From a virus: a stretch of 34,977 nt of DNA. Where the stretch lies: IMG/VR virus record IMGVR_UViG_3300008963_000013, positions 1 through 34,977 of that record; one strand, written 5' to 3'. Both the position numbers and the translations under genes were made by a program. Below the pieces are notes generated by a model. That model searched no databases, had not been told where the DNA came from, and saw only the letters and a program-made list of their open reading frames with translations. Of the stretch, positions 26,965 to 33,985 are shown piece after piece (position 1 is the stretch's first letter; each line of letters begins with the position of its first letter).

Positions 26965-26994
26965 CAAATATAAGTATTATATACGTTATACAAA
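26965..26994 (-). promoter_or_regulatory. Leftward promoter before GIY-YIG gene
   Basis: Read leftward, TTTG (26994-26991) and TATATTTG (26972-26965) are separated by 18 bases, a good match to the Bacteroidota -33/-7 pair. The predicted leader of about 100 bases contains the bulged hairpin. Confidence 0.6.
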
Positions 26995-27013
26995 AATAAG
27001 TTTTCAACAATTA

Positions 27014-27382
27014 CTACCTACTTATGTGTATCTCAGCATCAGGATATTCTTTACACGCATTAAGATAGTCTTCTACAAACGGAACAAAATGATGATACAT
27101 TCCCCACCCATTTGGACTATTAAATTGCTCAAAATATTCAGGTCTTGCTTTTAAATCAGCTAATCCTTTCTCTACTATTTCAATAATGTCTTTAGCGTAT
27201 TTCGCACCTATTTCTTCTGGTCTCCAAAGGGCTTTATAAATTCCTGCTTTATCTGCCATTTCGTTTAAATTATGCGTAATATTAGAATCATAAAGCAACT
27301 CTTGTTCTTCGTGTTCGTGCATACATGAGTAGCACATTACTGTTTTCTTTTCTACGCTATAAAGCGATACATCTAAACTCAT
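27014..27382 (-). CDS. Conserved phage protein of unknown function
   Basis: The 122-residue product has the pattern SLDVSLY ... CYSCMHEHEEQELLYDSNITHNLNEMADKAGIYKALWRPEE, a central helix AKDIIEIVEKGLADLKARPEYFEQFN, and NGWGMYHHFVPFVEDYLNACKEYPDAEIHISR. I recall this arrangement from many unrelated phages, without known function. CYSC near residue 17 and the HEHEE stretch could bind a metal. It is one of a row of small leftward genes and starts 7 bases after the stop of the next gene upstream. Confidence 0.7.
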   Translation of the reverse strand: MSLDVSLYSVEKKTVMCYSCMHEHEEQELLYDSNITHNLNEMADKAGIYKALWRPEEIGAKYAKDIIEIVEKGLADLKARPEYFEQFNSPNGWGMYHHFVPFVEDYLNACKEYPDAEIHISR

Positions 27383-27388
27383 ATCTTT

Positions 27389-27652
27389 TTATTTATTATG
27401 TTCATTATAGGTTTTTCTCACAACTGTATCAAACTTCTTGTGCATATCGTTTATAACAGTGCTACTAGCTAAATACTTAGACCTTAAAAAAGAATCATCA
27501 ATAGCTTTTTTTAGAAATGGTTCAAGATTCTCCATAGCATCGTACATATCTCTAGCATCTTTACTGTTAGCTTTCAAATCATCTAACGTATCTAAACTAC
27601 ACGATATTAACGCAAGTAGTTTGTGTTGGTTTAATATGTTCTTTTTATTCAT
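27389..27652 (-). CDS. Small helical protein, unknown
   Basis: The 87-residue product is helical and charged (LLALISCSLDTLDDLKANSKDARDMYDAMENLEPFLKKAIDD). No domain or motif is recognised. It lies 7 bases before the conserved 122-residue gene and about 40 bases after the next gene upstream in the leftward series, so co-transcription is likely. Confidence 0.6.
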   Translation of the reverse strand: MNKKNILNQHKLLALISCSLDTLDDLKANSKDARDMYDAMENLEPFLKKAIDDSFLRSKYLASSTVINDMHKKFDTVVRKTYNEHNK

Positions 27653-27694
27653 ATTGTTTTATTTATAGGTTTACTTTGTTTAAATGTTGTAAAA

Positions 27695-27973
27695 TTATAA
27701 ATCTACTTTTTCGTAGTTTATTTTAGGTGTAAATTCATATTTTTCAGACAACCAAAACTCAGCCATATCATCGTCTGTTATTAAACCTTCATTGTTTAAT
27801 CTTTTTAAGATTTGAGTTTTTTCATCTGCAATTCTAGATATAAAATCAATATGATATTTAGGCTCTCTAAAAGATACAGTTCTTTTTCCTACTTGCTTAT
27901 CAACTGTATGGTATTGATTTGATAAAATATTGTCAATTTTATCTAATCTATTTAATAAAACATTTATGTCCAT
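27695..27973 (-). CDS. Small protein, unknown
   Basis: The 92-residue product (DINVLLNRLDKIDNILSNQYHTVDKQVGKRTVSFREPKYHIDFISRIADEKTQIL) looks like a helical hairpin with a short beta part and an acidic C-terminal third. No family is recognised. It begins 6 bases after the stop of the gene upstream, in the same leftward series. Confidence 0.6.
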   Translation of the reverse strand: MDINVLLNRLDKIDNILSNQYHTVDKQVGKRTVSFREPKYHIDFISRIADEKTQILKRLNNEGLITDDDMAEFWLSEKYEFTPKINYEKVDL

Positions 27974-27979
27974 ATCCTT

Positions 27980-28390
27980 TTATTTATATTCGTCTACAAT
28001 TAAATCTAATTTATACCCTAAGTAATTTAAAGCTTCTTCGTTTATACCTAGCTTATCTTCCCAAAACCACGTATCGAAACTTTGTATCATTTCTTCTGTG
28101 TGCAAGCCTTCATCCCAAGTTGTTTCTGTATAAACTGCAACAAACTTAAAATGCTCTGTATCTACTCTAATTTCATTATCATAACCCCTATCAATAAATG
28201 AGCGTTTAACTTCGTCTAAGAAGCACAAACAAGCATCTAGTTTGTCGCTTTGTGAGTATTTACCCAAAGCTATGCTAAGCACAATAAAGTCGTTTACATC
28301 AACTTCATAAGGCTCATTAGCTATTAACTCTAGTGGTGTATTGTTTTGGTAGTCTACTAATATGTCTTGTTCTAATTCTGATATTTTCAT
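27980..28390 (-). CDS. Acidic protein of unknown function
   Basis: The 136-residue product is acidic and has mixed alpha/beta character (EVDVNDFIVLSIALG ... ACLCFLDEVKRSFID ... FKFVAVYTETTWDEGLH). No motif points to a function. It is packed 2 bases from the gene upstream and 6 from the one downstream. Acidic small early proteins of phages often bind host enzymes, but there is no direct sign of that here. Confidence 0.6.
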   Translation of the reverse strand: MKISELEQDILVDYQNNTPLELIANEPYEVDVNDFIVLSIALGKYSQSDKLDACLCFLDEVKRSFIDRGYDNEIRVDTEHFKFVAVYTETTWDEGLHTEEMIQSFDTWFWEDKLGINEEALNYLGYKLDLIVDEYK

Positions 28391-28392
28391 AA

Positions 28393-28599
28393 TTATATAC
28401 GTTTAAAATTATTTTTAGTTTTGTAAGGTAATTTGTGTTTAAGTATTGTAATATCAATAGACTTAGTAGCTTCTTTTTTCTGTATCTCATCAAAAGTCAT
28501 ATCAATATAGTTTACACCTTTGTAGGTTATTTTTACTCTATAAACTCCGTCTTTAATCTCTGTTAAATTATACTCTCTTATTTTTTTTGGTCTTCCCAT
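28393..28599 (-). CDS. Small basic protein, unknown
   Basis: The 68-residue product begins GRPKKIREYNLTEI and has a beta-hairpin-like middle (DGVYRVKITYKGVNYIDMTFDEI) and a basic C-terminus. The GRPKK start resembles an AT-hook-like basic patch, which could touch DNA. The gene overlaps the end of the DnaA-domain-IV-like gene by 22 bases. Role unknown. Confidence 0.55.
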   Translation of the reverse strand: MGRPKKIREYNLTEIKDGVYRVKITYKGVNYIDMTFDEIQKKEATKSIDITILKHKLPYKTKNNFKRI

Positions 28600-28877
28600 T
28601 TTTTTCCGTTGTATATTAATAAAAACGAATCTACATTTTGCGTAAATTCATTCTTAAATTTCATTAGTTGTTTAAATTTCTTAATTGAGTTAATTATTGT
28701 AGCGTGGCAATATCCATATTTACGTGCTATTCTGTGCATAGAATAACCTTCTTTAACGTGCATTATGTAATTAAATAAACCACGAGCAACAACGTATTCA
28801 ATATACCTTACTCGCTTATGCAAGTCATCTAAATCAAACTCAATTTCGATTTGTTCTTTTATCTCATTAACTTTCAT
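28578..28877 (-). CDS. DnaA domain IV-like DNA-binding protein
   Basis: The 99-residue product carries the DNA-binding pattern of the DnaA C-terminal domain without any ATPase part: RVRYIEYVVARGLFNYIM (23-40), then GYSMHRIARKYGYCHATIINSIKKF (44-68), where GYCHATIINSIKKF corresponds to the DnaA signature G-DHSTV-HA--K. It may bind DnaA-box-like sites in the phage or host genome, to recruit or block initiation. It overlaps the upstream gene by 11 bases and lies in the replication/recombination series. The domain call is good; the function is an inference. Confidence 0.72.
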   Translation of the reverse strand: MKVNEIKEQIEIEFDLDDLHKRVRYIEYVVARGLFNYIMHVKEGYSMHRIARKYGYCHATIINSIKKFKQLMKFKNEFTQNVDSFLLIYNGKKWEDQKK

Positions 28878-29538
28878 TGTCTAGTATTTTAGATAGATTA
28901 GGTTTAAAGTAGTTTTCTCCTTTCATTACTTTTCCGTCTGCTCGTTTAATTGGTTTGCCGTCTACATCTAGCTTGCTCATATTGCTACTATGTACTTCAT
29001 TAAAACCATCTACGATTTTATCTTGAAAACCATGACTTAATACCTTACCACACCAGATATAAAACTCATCTACAATAGCATCAAAGGTTTCAGTTAAATC
29101 ACTATCAAGTATTGCATCCATATATTCTTCATTCTCTTCTTTGCTTAACTCGTAGTTTAATGTGCTTTCTTCTTGTGGGATAAGTTGTGGCTTATCCCTA
29201 ATAGGTAAATCAAAAGACTTTCTAAAATCCCCAACCATATTAATTAGCTGAGTTAATGAAGATTTATTTACAATGGTTTTATTTTTAGACACCGTAGCAA
29301 GTTTTTTAAGTTCTGTTTTATTGAACATTTTTTTAGCTATTACTTCTCCGTTACCGTATAATCTTTGGTACTCGTTGTTATGTCTATTTAAAAAGTCTGT
29401 AATTTCAGATTTATTAAACGTGGTAAACTCTCTGCATACATAGGTAAATAAATAGTCTACTTCTTTAGGTTTTAATAGTTCGTCTTTGTTTATTAGATTA
29501 ATGTTATCTAATATTGATTTCATTCGTGTATTATCCAT
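28867..29538 (-). CDS. Unknown protein next to ERF gene
   Basis: The 223-residue product is mostly helical, with a lysine-rich segment at about 68-92 (KKMFNKTELKKLATVSKNKTI), an acidic part at about 122-150 (EESTLNYELSKEENEEYMD) and a C-terminal KADGK-type loop (DVDGKPIKRADGKVMKG). Nothing is recognised. Its ATG overlaps the ERF stop codon (TAATG), which suggests translational coupling and a possible partnership in recombination or replication. Confidence 0.6.
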   Translation of the reverse strand: MDNTRMKSILDNINLINKDELLKPKEVDYLFTYVCREFTTFNKSEITDFLNRHNNEYQRLYGNGEVIAKKMFNKTELKKLATVSKNKTIVNKSSLTQLINMVGDFRKSFDLPIRDKPQLIPQEESTLNYELSKEENEEYMDAILDSDLTETFDAIVDEFYIWCGKVLSHGFQDKIVDGFNEVHSSNMSKLDVDGKPIKRADGKVMKGENYFKPNLSKILDNES

Positions 29539-30191
29539 TATCTAATTTCGATTTTAGAAAGTTCTTCTTGGGTTAAAAATTCAGACAAATATTCTTTTTG
29601 CTTAGCGTTTATGTATCGTTGTTCAGATAGTTGCTTCAATGCTTTTTCCTTTTTATCTGTGTTTAAGACTTCAACTAAAGCATCTATATTAGATACTAAA
29701 GTTTTCTTTTTAGCTGTAGTCTTTTTAGCTTTTGTTTCTGTAGGTTTTTTGACTTGTTTTGCTTCTTCTTTTCTTTTTCTATAAGGATTATCAATGTCAT
29801 CTTTATCTGTAGCTATGTGGAAGTATTTAAGCAAAAAGTATCGTTCAGCATAAGTCAATGCACTACCTAATCCTTTTTCCCAATCATTTTGTCCGTTAGC
29901 AGCAAACAAGTTTTCATCTTTTTCTCCTGTTTCTGTATCTACCCAAGTGAACTTCATTTTAGCACGAGTAAGTATTTCACTTTTTTCTCCGTTTCTAGTA
30001 GTGTAGTCTTGTCTTACGTTATCTATGTCTAATACTTCTTGCTTTAAAAGCAATCCATAATTATTCATAAGTGGTTTAATGTGGCTTAGCACTTTATCTC
30101 CTGATACGTATTTGTAACCAAAAGATTTTTTATCGTCTGCAAGCCCTACTACTTGTTTTTGAATCTCTAATAATTTTTGATATAAGTTCAT
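29538..30191 (-). CDS. erf: ERF-family single-strand annealing protein
   Basis: The 217-residue product shows the ERF pattern: an N-terminal helix LYQKLLEIQKQV, FGYKYVSGDKVLSHIKPLMNNYGLLL (24-49), a beta region KFTWVDTETGE, and the signature GSALTYAERYFLLKYFHIATD (109-129) with the family's G-A-TYA-RY-L core, followed by a DDID linker. The C-terminus (about 140-170) is a lysine-rich tail. ERF proteins bind single strands and promote annealing, used in phage recombination and genome circularisation. The gene follows a coiled-coil protein gene and precedes an unknown gene with a 1-base overlap. The SSB-like gene is close upstream. Confidence 0.88.
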   Translation of the reverse strand: MNLYQKLLEIQKQVVGLADDKKSFGYKYVSGDKVLSHIKPLMNNYGLLLKQEVLDIDNVRQDYTTRNGEKSEILTRAKMKFTWVDTETGEKDENLFAANGQNDWEKGLGSALTYAERYFLLKYFHIATDKDDIDNPYRKRKEEAKQVKKPTETKAKKTTAKKKTLVSNIDALVEVLNTDKKEKALKQLSEQRYINAKQKEYLSEFLTQEELSKIEIR

Positions 30192-30203
30192 AATTTCTAG
30201 TTT

Positions 30204-31034
30204 TTAAATGTTATTTATTTTGTTTTTAGCCCAATTTTTAAATGAAGTAAATTTTTCTATTATTTCACTTTGTACTTCGTGTTCTTCTGCATTATCAGGA
30301 CAACTAAATTCATCAAGCCAAGAGTTTAGTTTTACTTTCAAAGGTGCTTTAGCTAGATTTTCTTTTCTTTCTTTTTCTAACCTTTCCTTTTCTTCTTTTT
30401 CTTTTTTAGCTTTAGCTTCTAATCGCTCTTTTTCTCTTAATTCTGCTTGTAGCTTTTTGTTTTCAGCTTCTATCTTAGCTAATCTTTCTTGTTCTTCTTT
30501 CTTAGCTTTAGCTTCTGCTTCTTCTTGTTTTATTTTTTCTTCATAAGACTCTTTACATTGGTTGTAAAATGATTTAAACATTTTCTCATTCATTTCACCT
30601 AAATCAACACCAACCAAATCTTCTTCTGTAGCATATTTGTTTATTTCAGATAGCCTACTTTCAGCTAATTTTTTCTTACGTTCTTTCTCTAAATTTTCTT
30701 CGTATTTTTCTATAGCTAAAAGCTTGTTCTCCATTTCTTCATTGTGAATAATATTTTTATTCTTAATAGCATCTACGAACTTACCGCCTTGCAAGAAGTA
30801 TTCTTTATTAGCTTTGTGCCATTTAGTAAGACCTTTTGTTCTATTATCTCTAATTCTAAGCCTTAATTCTCTAGCTTCTTCTGATAATTCTGGTGTAATT
30901 TCTTCCATTATAAGAGATAAATATTGCTCTTCTAAAGCTTCTCTCTCTCTAATAATAGTGTTTAAGCCTTTTGTTATTTCGTTAGCTTTTTGTTCTGATA
31001 ATCCAAATTCTGTGTGTTTTACTTGTAATTCCAT
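30204..31034 (-). CDS. Coiled-coil protein of ERF operon (DUF1351-like)
   Basis: The 276-residue product starts with a helical domain (ELQVKHTEFGLSEQKANEI ... LRIRDNRTKGLTKWHKANK) and then holds a long, nearly unbroken coiled coil (about 105-235) of E, K, A and R, with repeats such as KERLEAKAKKEKEEKERLEKE. A short C-terminal domain follows (LKVKLNSWLDEFSCPDN). Proteins of this form, in part called DUF1351, are commonly encoded beside phage annealing proteins; their job is not known. The gene is 12 bases before erf. A terminator lies upstream at the end of the SSB-like gene. Confidence 0.6.
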   Translation of the reverse strand: MELQVKHTEFGLSEQKANEITKGLNTIIREREALEEQYLSLIMEEITPELSEEARELRLRIRDNRTKGLTKWHKANKEYFLQGGKFVDAIKNKNIIHNEEMENKLLAIEKYEENLEKERKKKLAESRLSEINKYATEEDLVGVDLGEMNEKMFKSFYNQCKESYEEKIKQEEAEAKAKKEEQERLAKIEAENKKLQAELREKERLEAKAKKEKEEKERLEKERKENLAKAPLKVKLNSWLDEFSCPDNAEEHEVQSEIIEKFTSFKNWAKNKINNI

Positions 31035-31073
31035 TTGTTTATGATTTAATAGTTTCTAATGATATATGTAGCC

Positions 31074-31098
31074 AAAAAAAGGAGAATGCATCTCCTTT
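31074..31098 (-). terminator. Intrinsic terminator after SSB-like gene
   Basis: Read leftward, AAAGGAGA (31098-31091) and TCTCCTTT (31085-31078) form an 8-bp stem with a 5-base loop, followed by a run of T (31080-31074). It lies 23 bases after the SSB-like stop and before the coiled-coil gene, so it may lower transcription of the genes that follow. AGCC/GGCT outside the stem can extend it. Confidence 0.8.
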
Positions 31099-31120
31099 AA
31101 TGGCTTGTTAAAGTTAATTG

Positions 31121-31447
31121 TTAAAAAGGTAAGTCATCTTCATCATCATCTAAATCAGATGAAGCTGTTTGACCTTCTTCTTTAGCTTGCTTCTTAACTA
31201 CTGTTATTTCTCCGTCAGTCCAAAAAGTATTTCCGTTACCTACATAGAATCTAGGTTTCTTTTCTTCTCTATCTTCTTTAGATTGAGCCACGTAAGCTGA
31301 TACGTTTTGGTCGTAATCATTTCCTTCGTCAGATAAAGCAATAGTTAATTCTATTCCCTTAGCTTCTTTTCCTTTTTTCTTAGATAACACTTTGCTTAGC
31401 GTTTCTAATGTTTCTGCCTTAATGTAAAGGCTGTTTAAACTTGCCAT
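31121..31447 (-). CDS. SSB-like protein with acidic C-terminal tip
   Basis: The 108-residue product has a beta-rich body (GIELTIALSDEGNDYDQNVSAYVAQ, 31-55; FYVGNGNTFW, 67-76) and ends in an acidic tail DLDDDEDDLPF. Such a DD-D-PF tip is the hallmark by which bacterial and phage single-strand binding proteins hold partner enzymes. The body does not show an ordinary SSB OB-fold signature that I can recognise. The gene has its own -7 box and its own terminator, so it is probably expressed strongly and singly, as expected for a stoichiometric DNA-binding protein. Role inferred from tail and context. Confidence 0.6.
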   Translation of the reverse strand: MASLNSLYIKAETLETLSKVLSKKKGKEAKGIELTIALSDEGNDYDQNVSAYVAQSKEDREEKKPRFYVGNGNTFWTDGEITVVKKQAKEEGQTASSDLDDDEDDLPF

Positions 31448-31478
31448 ATTTAATTAAATTTAAGTTACTAATTTTGTT

Positions 31479-31486
31479 CAAAGATA
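31479..31486 (-). promoter_or_regulatory. Leftward -7 box for SSB-like gene
   Basis: Read leftward this is TATCTTTG, a perfect TAnnTTTG box, 31 bases before the SSB-like ATG. It is divergent from the rightward box at 31523. No clear -33 element was seen. Confidence 0.55.
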
Positions 31487-31522
31487 AAATAATTGTTGAA
31501 AACTCGTGTAGTTTTTTTTTAT

Positions 31523-31530
31523 TAATTTTG
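31523..31530 (+). promoter_or_regulatory. Rightward -7 box for the isolated plus-strand gene
   Basis: TAATTTTG fits TAnnTTTG, 28 bases before the ATG at 31559. A TTG occurs about 24 bases upstream, a little far for a -33 element. Confidence 0.45.
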
Positions 31531-31558
31531 TATTATTACTAATTTAATTCATTTTATT

Positions 31559-32332
31559 ATGCCTAGAGCAACAAAAAAAGACGATTGGGTAAAAAAAGAC
31601 AGAGTTTACCAAATCATAGGAAATGATGGTCGAGATGCATTTCCTGTAAGTTACGATTTAAGAGTTACTTCAACTCCTAAAAACCCACTAATCTATCGAG
31701 AAGGTGGCGAAAACAAGCCTATCCGTTATTGTGAAAACCAAACAACCGTATTTGAAGACGAGCAAAAAGGTCGTTCTTTATTAGGTCGTGTAGTGTTTTA
31801 CAATGGTAGAATTACCGTACCAAAAGATAACGTAGTTTTGCAAAAGTTACTCAGTATTTACCACCCTTACAAGGATAAAAAATACTATGAAATTGACCCA
31901 GAAGCAAAAGCTGAACAAGAGTTAGAACAAGAGAAAAACTACATTTTATTAGGTAGTTCTATAATCGAGTTAAAAGACTTTGAAGCTAAAGCTATTGGTC
32001 GTTCAGTTTTAGGTAACAAAGCATCTAGTATGCCTGTCTCTACCATTAAGCACAATTTAATATCTAAATCTAAAGCCGATGCCGAAACCGCTAATTTAAT
32101 TAGTGATTTGATTAGCGATGAAGATTTAAGTGTTATTGCATTAGGCTATAACGCTATTGATGCAGGTATAATTAAACTAAGCGACAAAAAAGACAAATTC
32201 TTAACTGTTAAAGACAAAAGAGAATTGTTTACTATTGGCTTTGATGAAGACCCTTACGAGAAATTAAAAAACTACTTAAAAAGTAAAGAAGGAGAACCTT
32301 TAAGAAAAAGCTTAGAAAAGCTAATTAAGTAA
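31559..32332 (+). CDS. Conserved phage protein, unknown ('PRATKKDDW' family)
   Basis: The 257-residue product begins PRATKKDDWVKKDRVYQI, has a beta-rich N-terminal domain (PLIYREGGENKPIRYCENQTTVFEDEQ, then GRVVFYNGRITVPKDNVVLQKLLSIYHPYK) and a mostly helical C-terminal half (ISDEDLSVIALGYNAIDAGIIKLSDKK ... FDEDPYEKLKNYLKSKEGE). I recall proteins of the same plan from many marine phages, without established function. It is the only rightward gene in the early region, bounded by its own promoter and a terminator, so it may follow late timing and could be structural or DNA-associated. No enzyme motif is seen. Confidence 0.68.
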   Translation: MPRATKKDDWVKKDRVYQIIGNDGRDAFPVSYDLRVTSTPKNPLIYREGGENKPIRYCENQTTVFEDEQKGRSLLGRVVFYNGRITVPKDNVVLQKLLSIYHPYKDKKYYEIDPEAKAEQELEQEKNYILLGSSIIELKDFEAKAIGRSVLGNKASSMPVSTIKHNLISKSKADAETANLISDLISDEDLSVIALGYNAIDAGIIKLSDKKDKFLTVKDKRELFTIGFDEDPYEKLKNYLKSKEGEPLRKSLEKLIK

Positions 32333-32337
32333 AAAGT

Positions 32338-32365
32338 AAAAGCCAGTTTAATCGCTGGCTTTTTT
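32338..32365. terminator. Terminator at convergent gene ends (probably bidirectional)
   Basis: AAAAGCCAG (32338-32346) pairs with CTGGCTTTT (32355-32363) with an 8-base loop, followed rightward by further T residues. Leftward the stem is followed by ACTTTTTAC, so it can also stop leftward transcripts. It overlaps the last codons of the 64-residue leftward gene. Confidence 0.75.
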
Positions 32366-32542
32366 ATTTATACTCACTTCCCAATTAGACAATTCTGTTT
32401 CTCCATCCATCACGCTTTCATAAACATCTGTAAGCTTATTGTATATTTCTTCAAAAAAGTTATTTACTATTCTTGTTTTCTCGCAACTTAACAAGTCTTG
32501 ATTTTCTAATCTTTTTTTACGTCTCAAATCTCTAATATACAT
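32348..32542 (-). CDS. Small unknown protein
   Basis: The 64-residue product is basic at the start (YIRDLRRKKRLENQDLLSCEKTRIVNNFFEEIYNKLTDVY) and acidic later, probably helical. No domain is recognised. Its start overlaps the end of the PD-(D/E)xK nuclease gene by 11 bases, and its stop lies in the loop of the terminator hairpin. Confidence 0.5.
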   Translation of the reverse strand: MYIRDLRRKKRLENQDLLSCEKTRIVNNFFEEIYNKLTDVYESVMDGETELSNWEVSINKKASD

Positions 32543-33005
32543 ATTTATCTTTTATAAGTTTAGCTGTTTCGTAACAATCATCTGCTGTTCTTGGCATATA
32601 TAAATCCACGTTTTCATAATTTAATGTGCAATGTCGTTCAAATAATTTATACCTAAGATTAAATATAGGAGTAGGAAATCCTTTTACTTCTATAATAAAC
32701 GAACCTTTTTTACCAAAATGAGATTCACTATCTACAAAATCAGGAGTATAAGATATTTCAGAAACTTTGCTAAACATTCTGTTTTTAAATATGCCCTTGC
32801 CATTTGTTGTTCTTTTATAGCTTTTAACATCCGAATCTATTGCATTAAATAAAACTATTTTTTTTGTTTCGTAATTAATAGGTAAGCCTTGTTCATGCAG
32901 ACACATAGCCATAATCTTTTCTAGTTTAGACTTGTATAATTTACCTAAAAACATTCTATCCTTTCGATTAGATGTTGTTTTTATTTTAAGATTCTTTTTA
33001 GCCAT
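32532..33005 (-). CDS. PD-(D/E)xK endonuclease (DUF1064 / T7 endonuclease I-like)
   Basis: The 157-residue product shows a small PD-(D/E)xK nuclease: a first helix with E29 (LYKSKLEKIMAMCLHEQG), then SYTPDFV with D89, FIIEVKGF with E106 and K108, then RYKLFERHC. This is the order and spacing of phage Holliday-junction-resolving or branched-DNA enzymes such as T7 endonuclease I and the DUF1064 group. It would resolve recombination or replication intermediates before packaging. It follows the flap exonuclease gene but has its own -7 box at 33019, and it overlaps a small unknown gene. The nuclease fold is well supported; the exact substrate is not. Confidence 0.75.
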   Translation of the reverse strand: MAKKNLKIKTTSNRKDRMFLGKLYKSKLEKIMAMCLHEQGLPINYETKKIVLFNAIDSDVKSYKRTTNGKGIFKNRMFSKVSEISYTPDFVDSESHFGKKGSFIIEVKGFPTPIFNLRYKLFERHCTLNYENVDLYMPRTADDCYETAKLIKDKYVY

Positions 33006-33018
33006 TACTTGTTTTTAA

Positions 33019-33026
33019 CAAAGATA
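33019..33026 (-). promoter_or_regulatory. Leftward -7 box for endonuclease gene
   Basis: Read leftward this is TATCTTTG, a perfect TAnnTTTG box, with TTG about 22 bases upstream (33051-33049). The ATG is 14 bases downstream. Confidence 0.55.
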
Positions 33027-33054
33027 ACAGAAATATGTATATGATTATCAATAT

Positions 33055-33777
33055 TTATTCAATTTCTACTTCATCAAACACTTTGCAAGGTCTTAAATCT
33101 GTTCTTAATTTAAGCATAAGGTAATTATCTCTTATGGCTTTTTTTGCTAAATAAGCACTTTTGTTTCGTTTTCTGTATTCATGCCATATAACTTTCATAT
33201 AATCTAAATCTGTCTTACAATTAGATATCATCTTGCTTGCAGTTTTTAATCCTACACCTTTTAAACACTTCATTCCGTCTGCGTTATCTCCCATTAATAA
33301 TTGTAAGTAAAAATTAAACTTAGCTTTTTTCTCGCTAATATTTTTAACTTCTAAGTATCTTCCGTAATACAAATCCATATAGGTGACAGGAAAGGTTAAG
33401 TAGTCTTTGTCATTAGCACAAACTATTACTTCTGTTAATGGGTATTCTTTTTTTACATGAAACCAAGTAGATATTAAATAATCATCTGACTCTGCTCCAA
33501 CTGCTATATAAGGATTATAGGTTTCTATAATATGTTTTTTAATTTCTACATAATTAAACGGTAATGGCTTCCCTTTTCTGTTAGATTTATAAGACTTACT
33601 TAGTATCTTTCTAAATGTGGTATTTTTAGGATGCTCAATAAATATTTTATAAAAATCACAATCAGATTTGTTTATTATTTCTTCAAATATTTCGTGTATT
33701 CTATCTTGGTAAACATTTAAGTCTTCTATGTTTTTGTATAAAAGACTGTCTGCATCAATTAGCGTTAATCTCTCCAT
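33055..33777 (-). CDS. 5'-3' exonuclease / flap endonuclease
   Basis: The 240-residue product has the acidic motifs of the T5 exonuclease / Pol I N-domain family in order: LIDADSLLY (D8, D10), the basic helical-arch-like segment SYKSNRKGKPLP (62-73), GAESDDYL (E96, D98, D99), ANDKDYL (D123, D125), GDNADG (163-168) and a helix-hairpin-helix KCLKGVGLKTASKMI (170-184). It should remove RNA primers and 5' flaps during replication. No polymerase gene is seen next to it. Its start overlaps the upstream gene by 13 bases, as part of the leftward early operon. Confidence 0.9.
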   Translation of the reverse strand: MERLTLIDADSLLYKNIEDLNVYQDRIHEIFEEIINKSDCDFYKIFIEHPKNTTFRKILSKSYKSNRKGKPLPFNYVEIKKHIIETYNPYIAVGAESDDYLISTWFHVKKEYPLTEVIVCANDKDYLTFPVTYMDLYYGRYLEVKNISEKKAKFNFYLQLLMGDNADGMKCLKGVGLKTASKMISNCKTDLDYMKVIWHEYRKRNKSAYLAKKAIRDNYLMLKLRTDLRPCKVFDEVEIE

Positions 33778-33983
33778 TTTAATAGTTCTATTGCTCTGTT
33801 AATACTTTCTTTAGATTCAATTAAATCTTGCTCTTCGTCTTTATATCCACGATTTCCTGTTTTCAAAAGCTTTTTTATAGCGTGTTGTCTAGCAGGACAA
33901 ATTACTTTAAATGCTTGTAAAACATCATAAACGTCTATTGTTGATTGTTTGCAATTTACTTTGTATTTAGTTTTATTTTTCAT
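33765..33983 (-). CDS. Small conserved phage protein, unknown
   Basis: The 72-residue product has the pattern VYDVLQAFKVICPARQHAIKKLLKTGNRGYKDEEQDLIESKESINRAIELL. I recall this 'CPA-QHAIKKLL-AG-RG-K---QDL-EA---I-RAIE' arrangement from many phages of diverse hosts, but not a function. It overlaps the flap exonuclease start by 13 bases and begins 2 bases after the regulator gene, so it is co-expressed with both. Confidence 0.68.
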   Translation of the reverse strand: MKNKTKYKVNCKQSTIDVYDVLQAFKVICPARQHAIKKLLKTGNRGYKDEEQDLIESKESINRAIELLKWRD

Positions 33984-33985
33984 TT

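Noticed and set aside
30208-30546. Rightward 112-codon frame
   Set aside because: It is the Ser/Phe/Leu-rich mirror of the E/K coiled coil of the leftward 276-residue gene.
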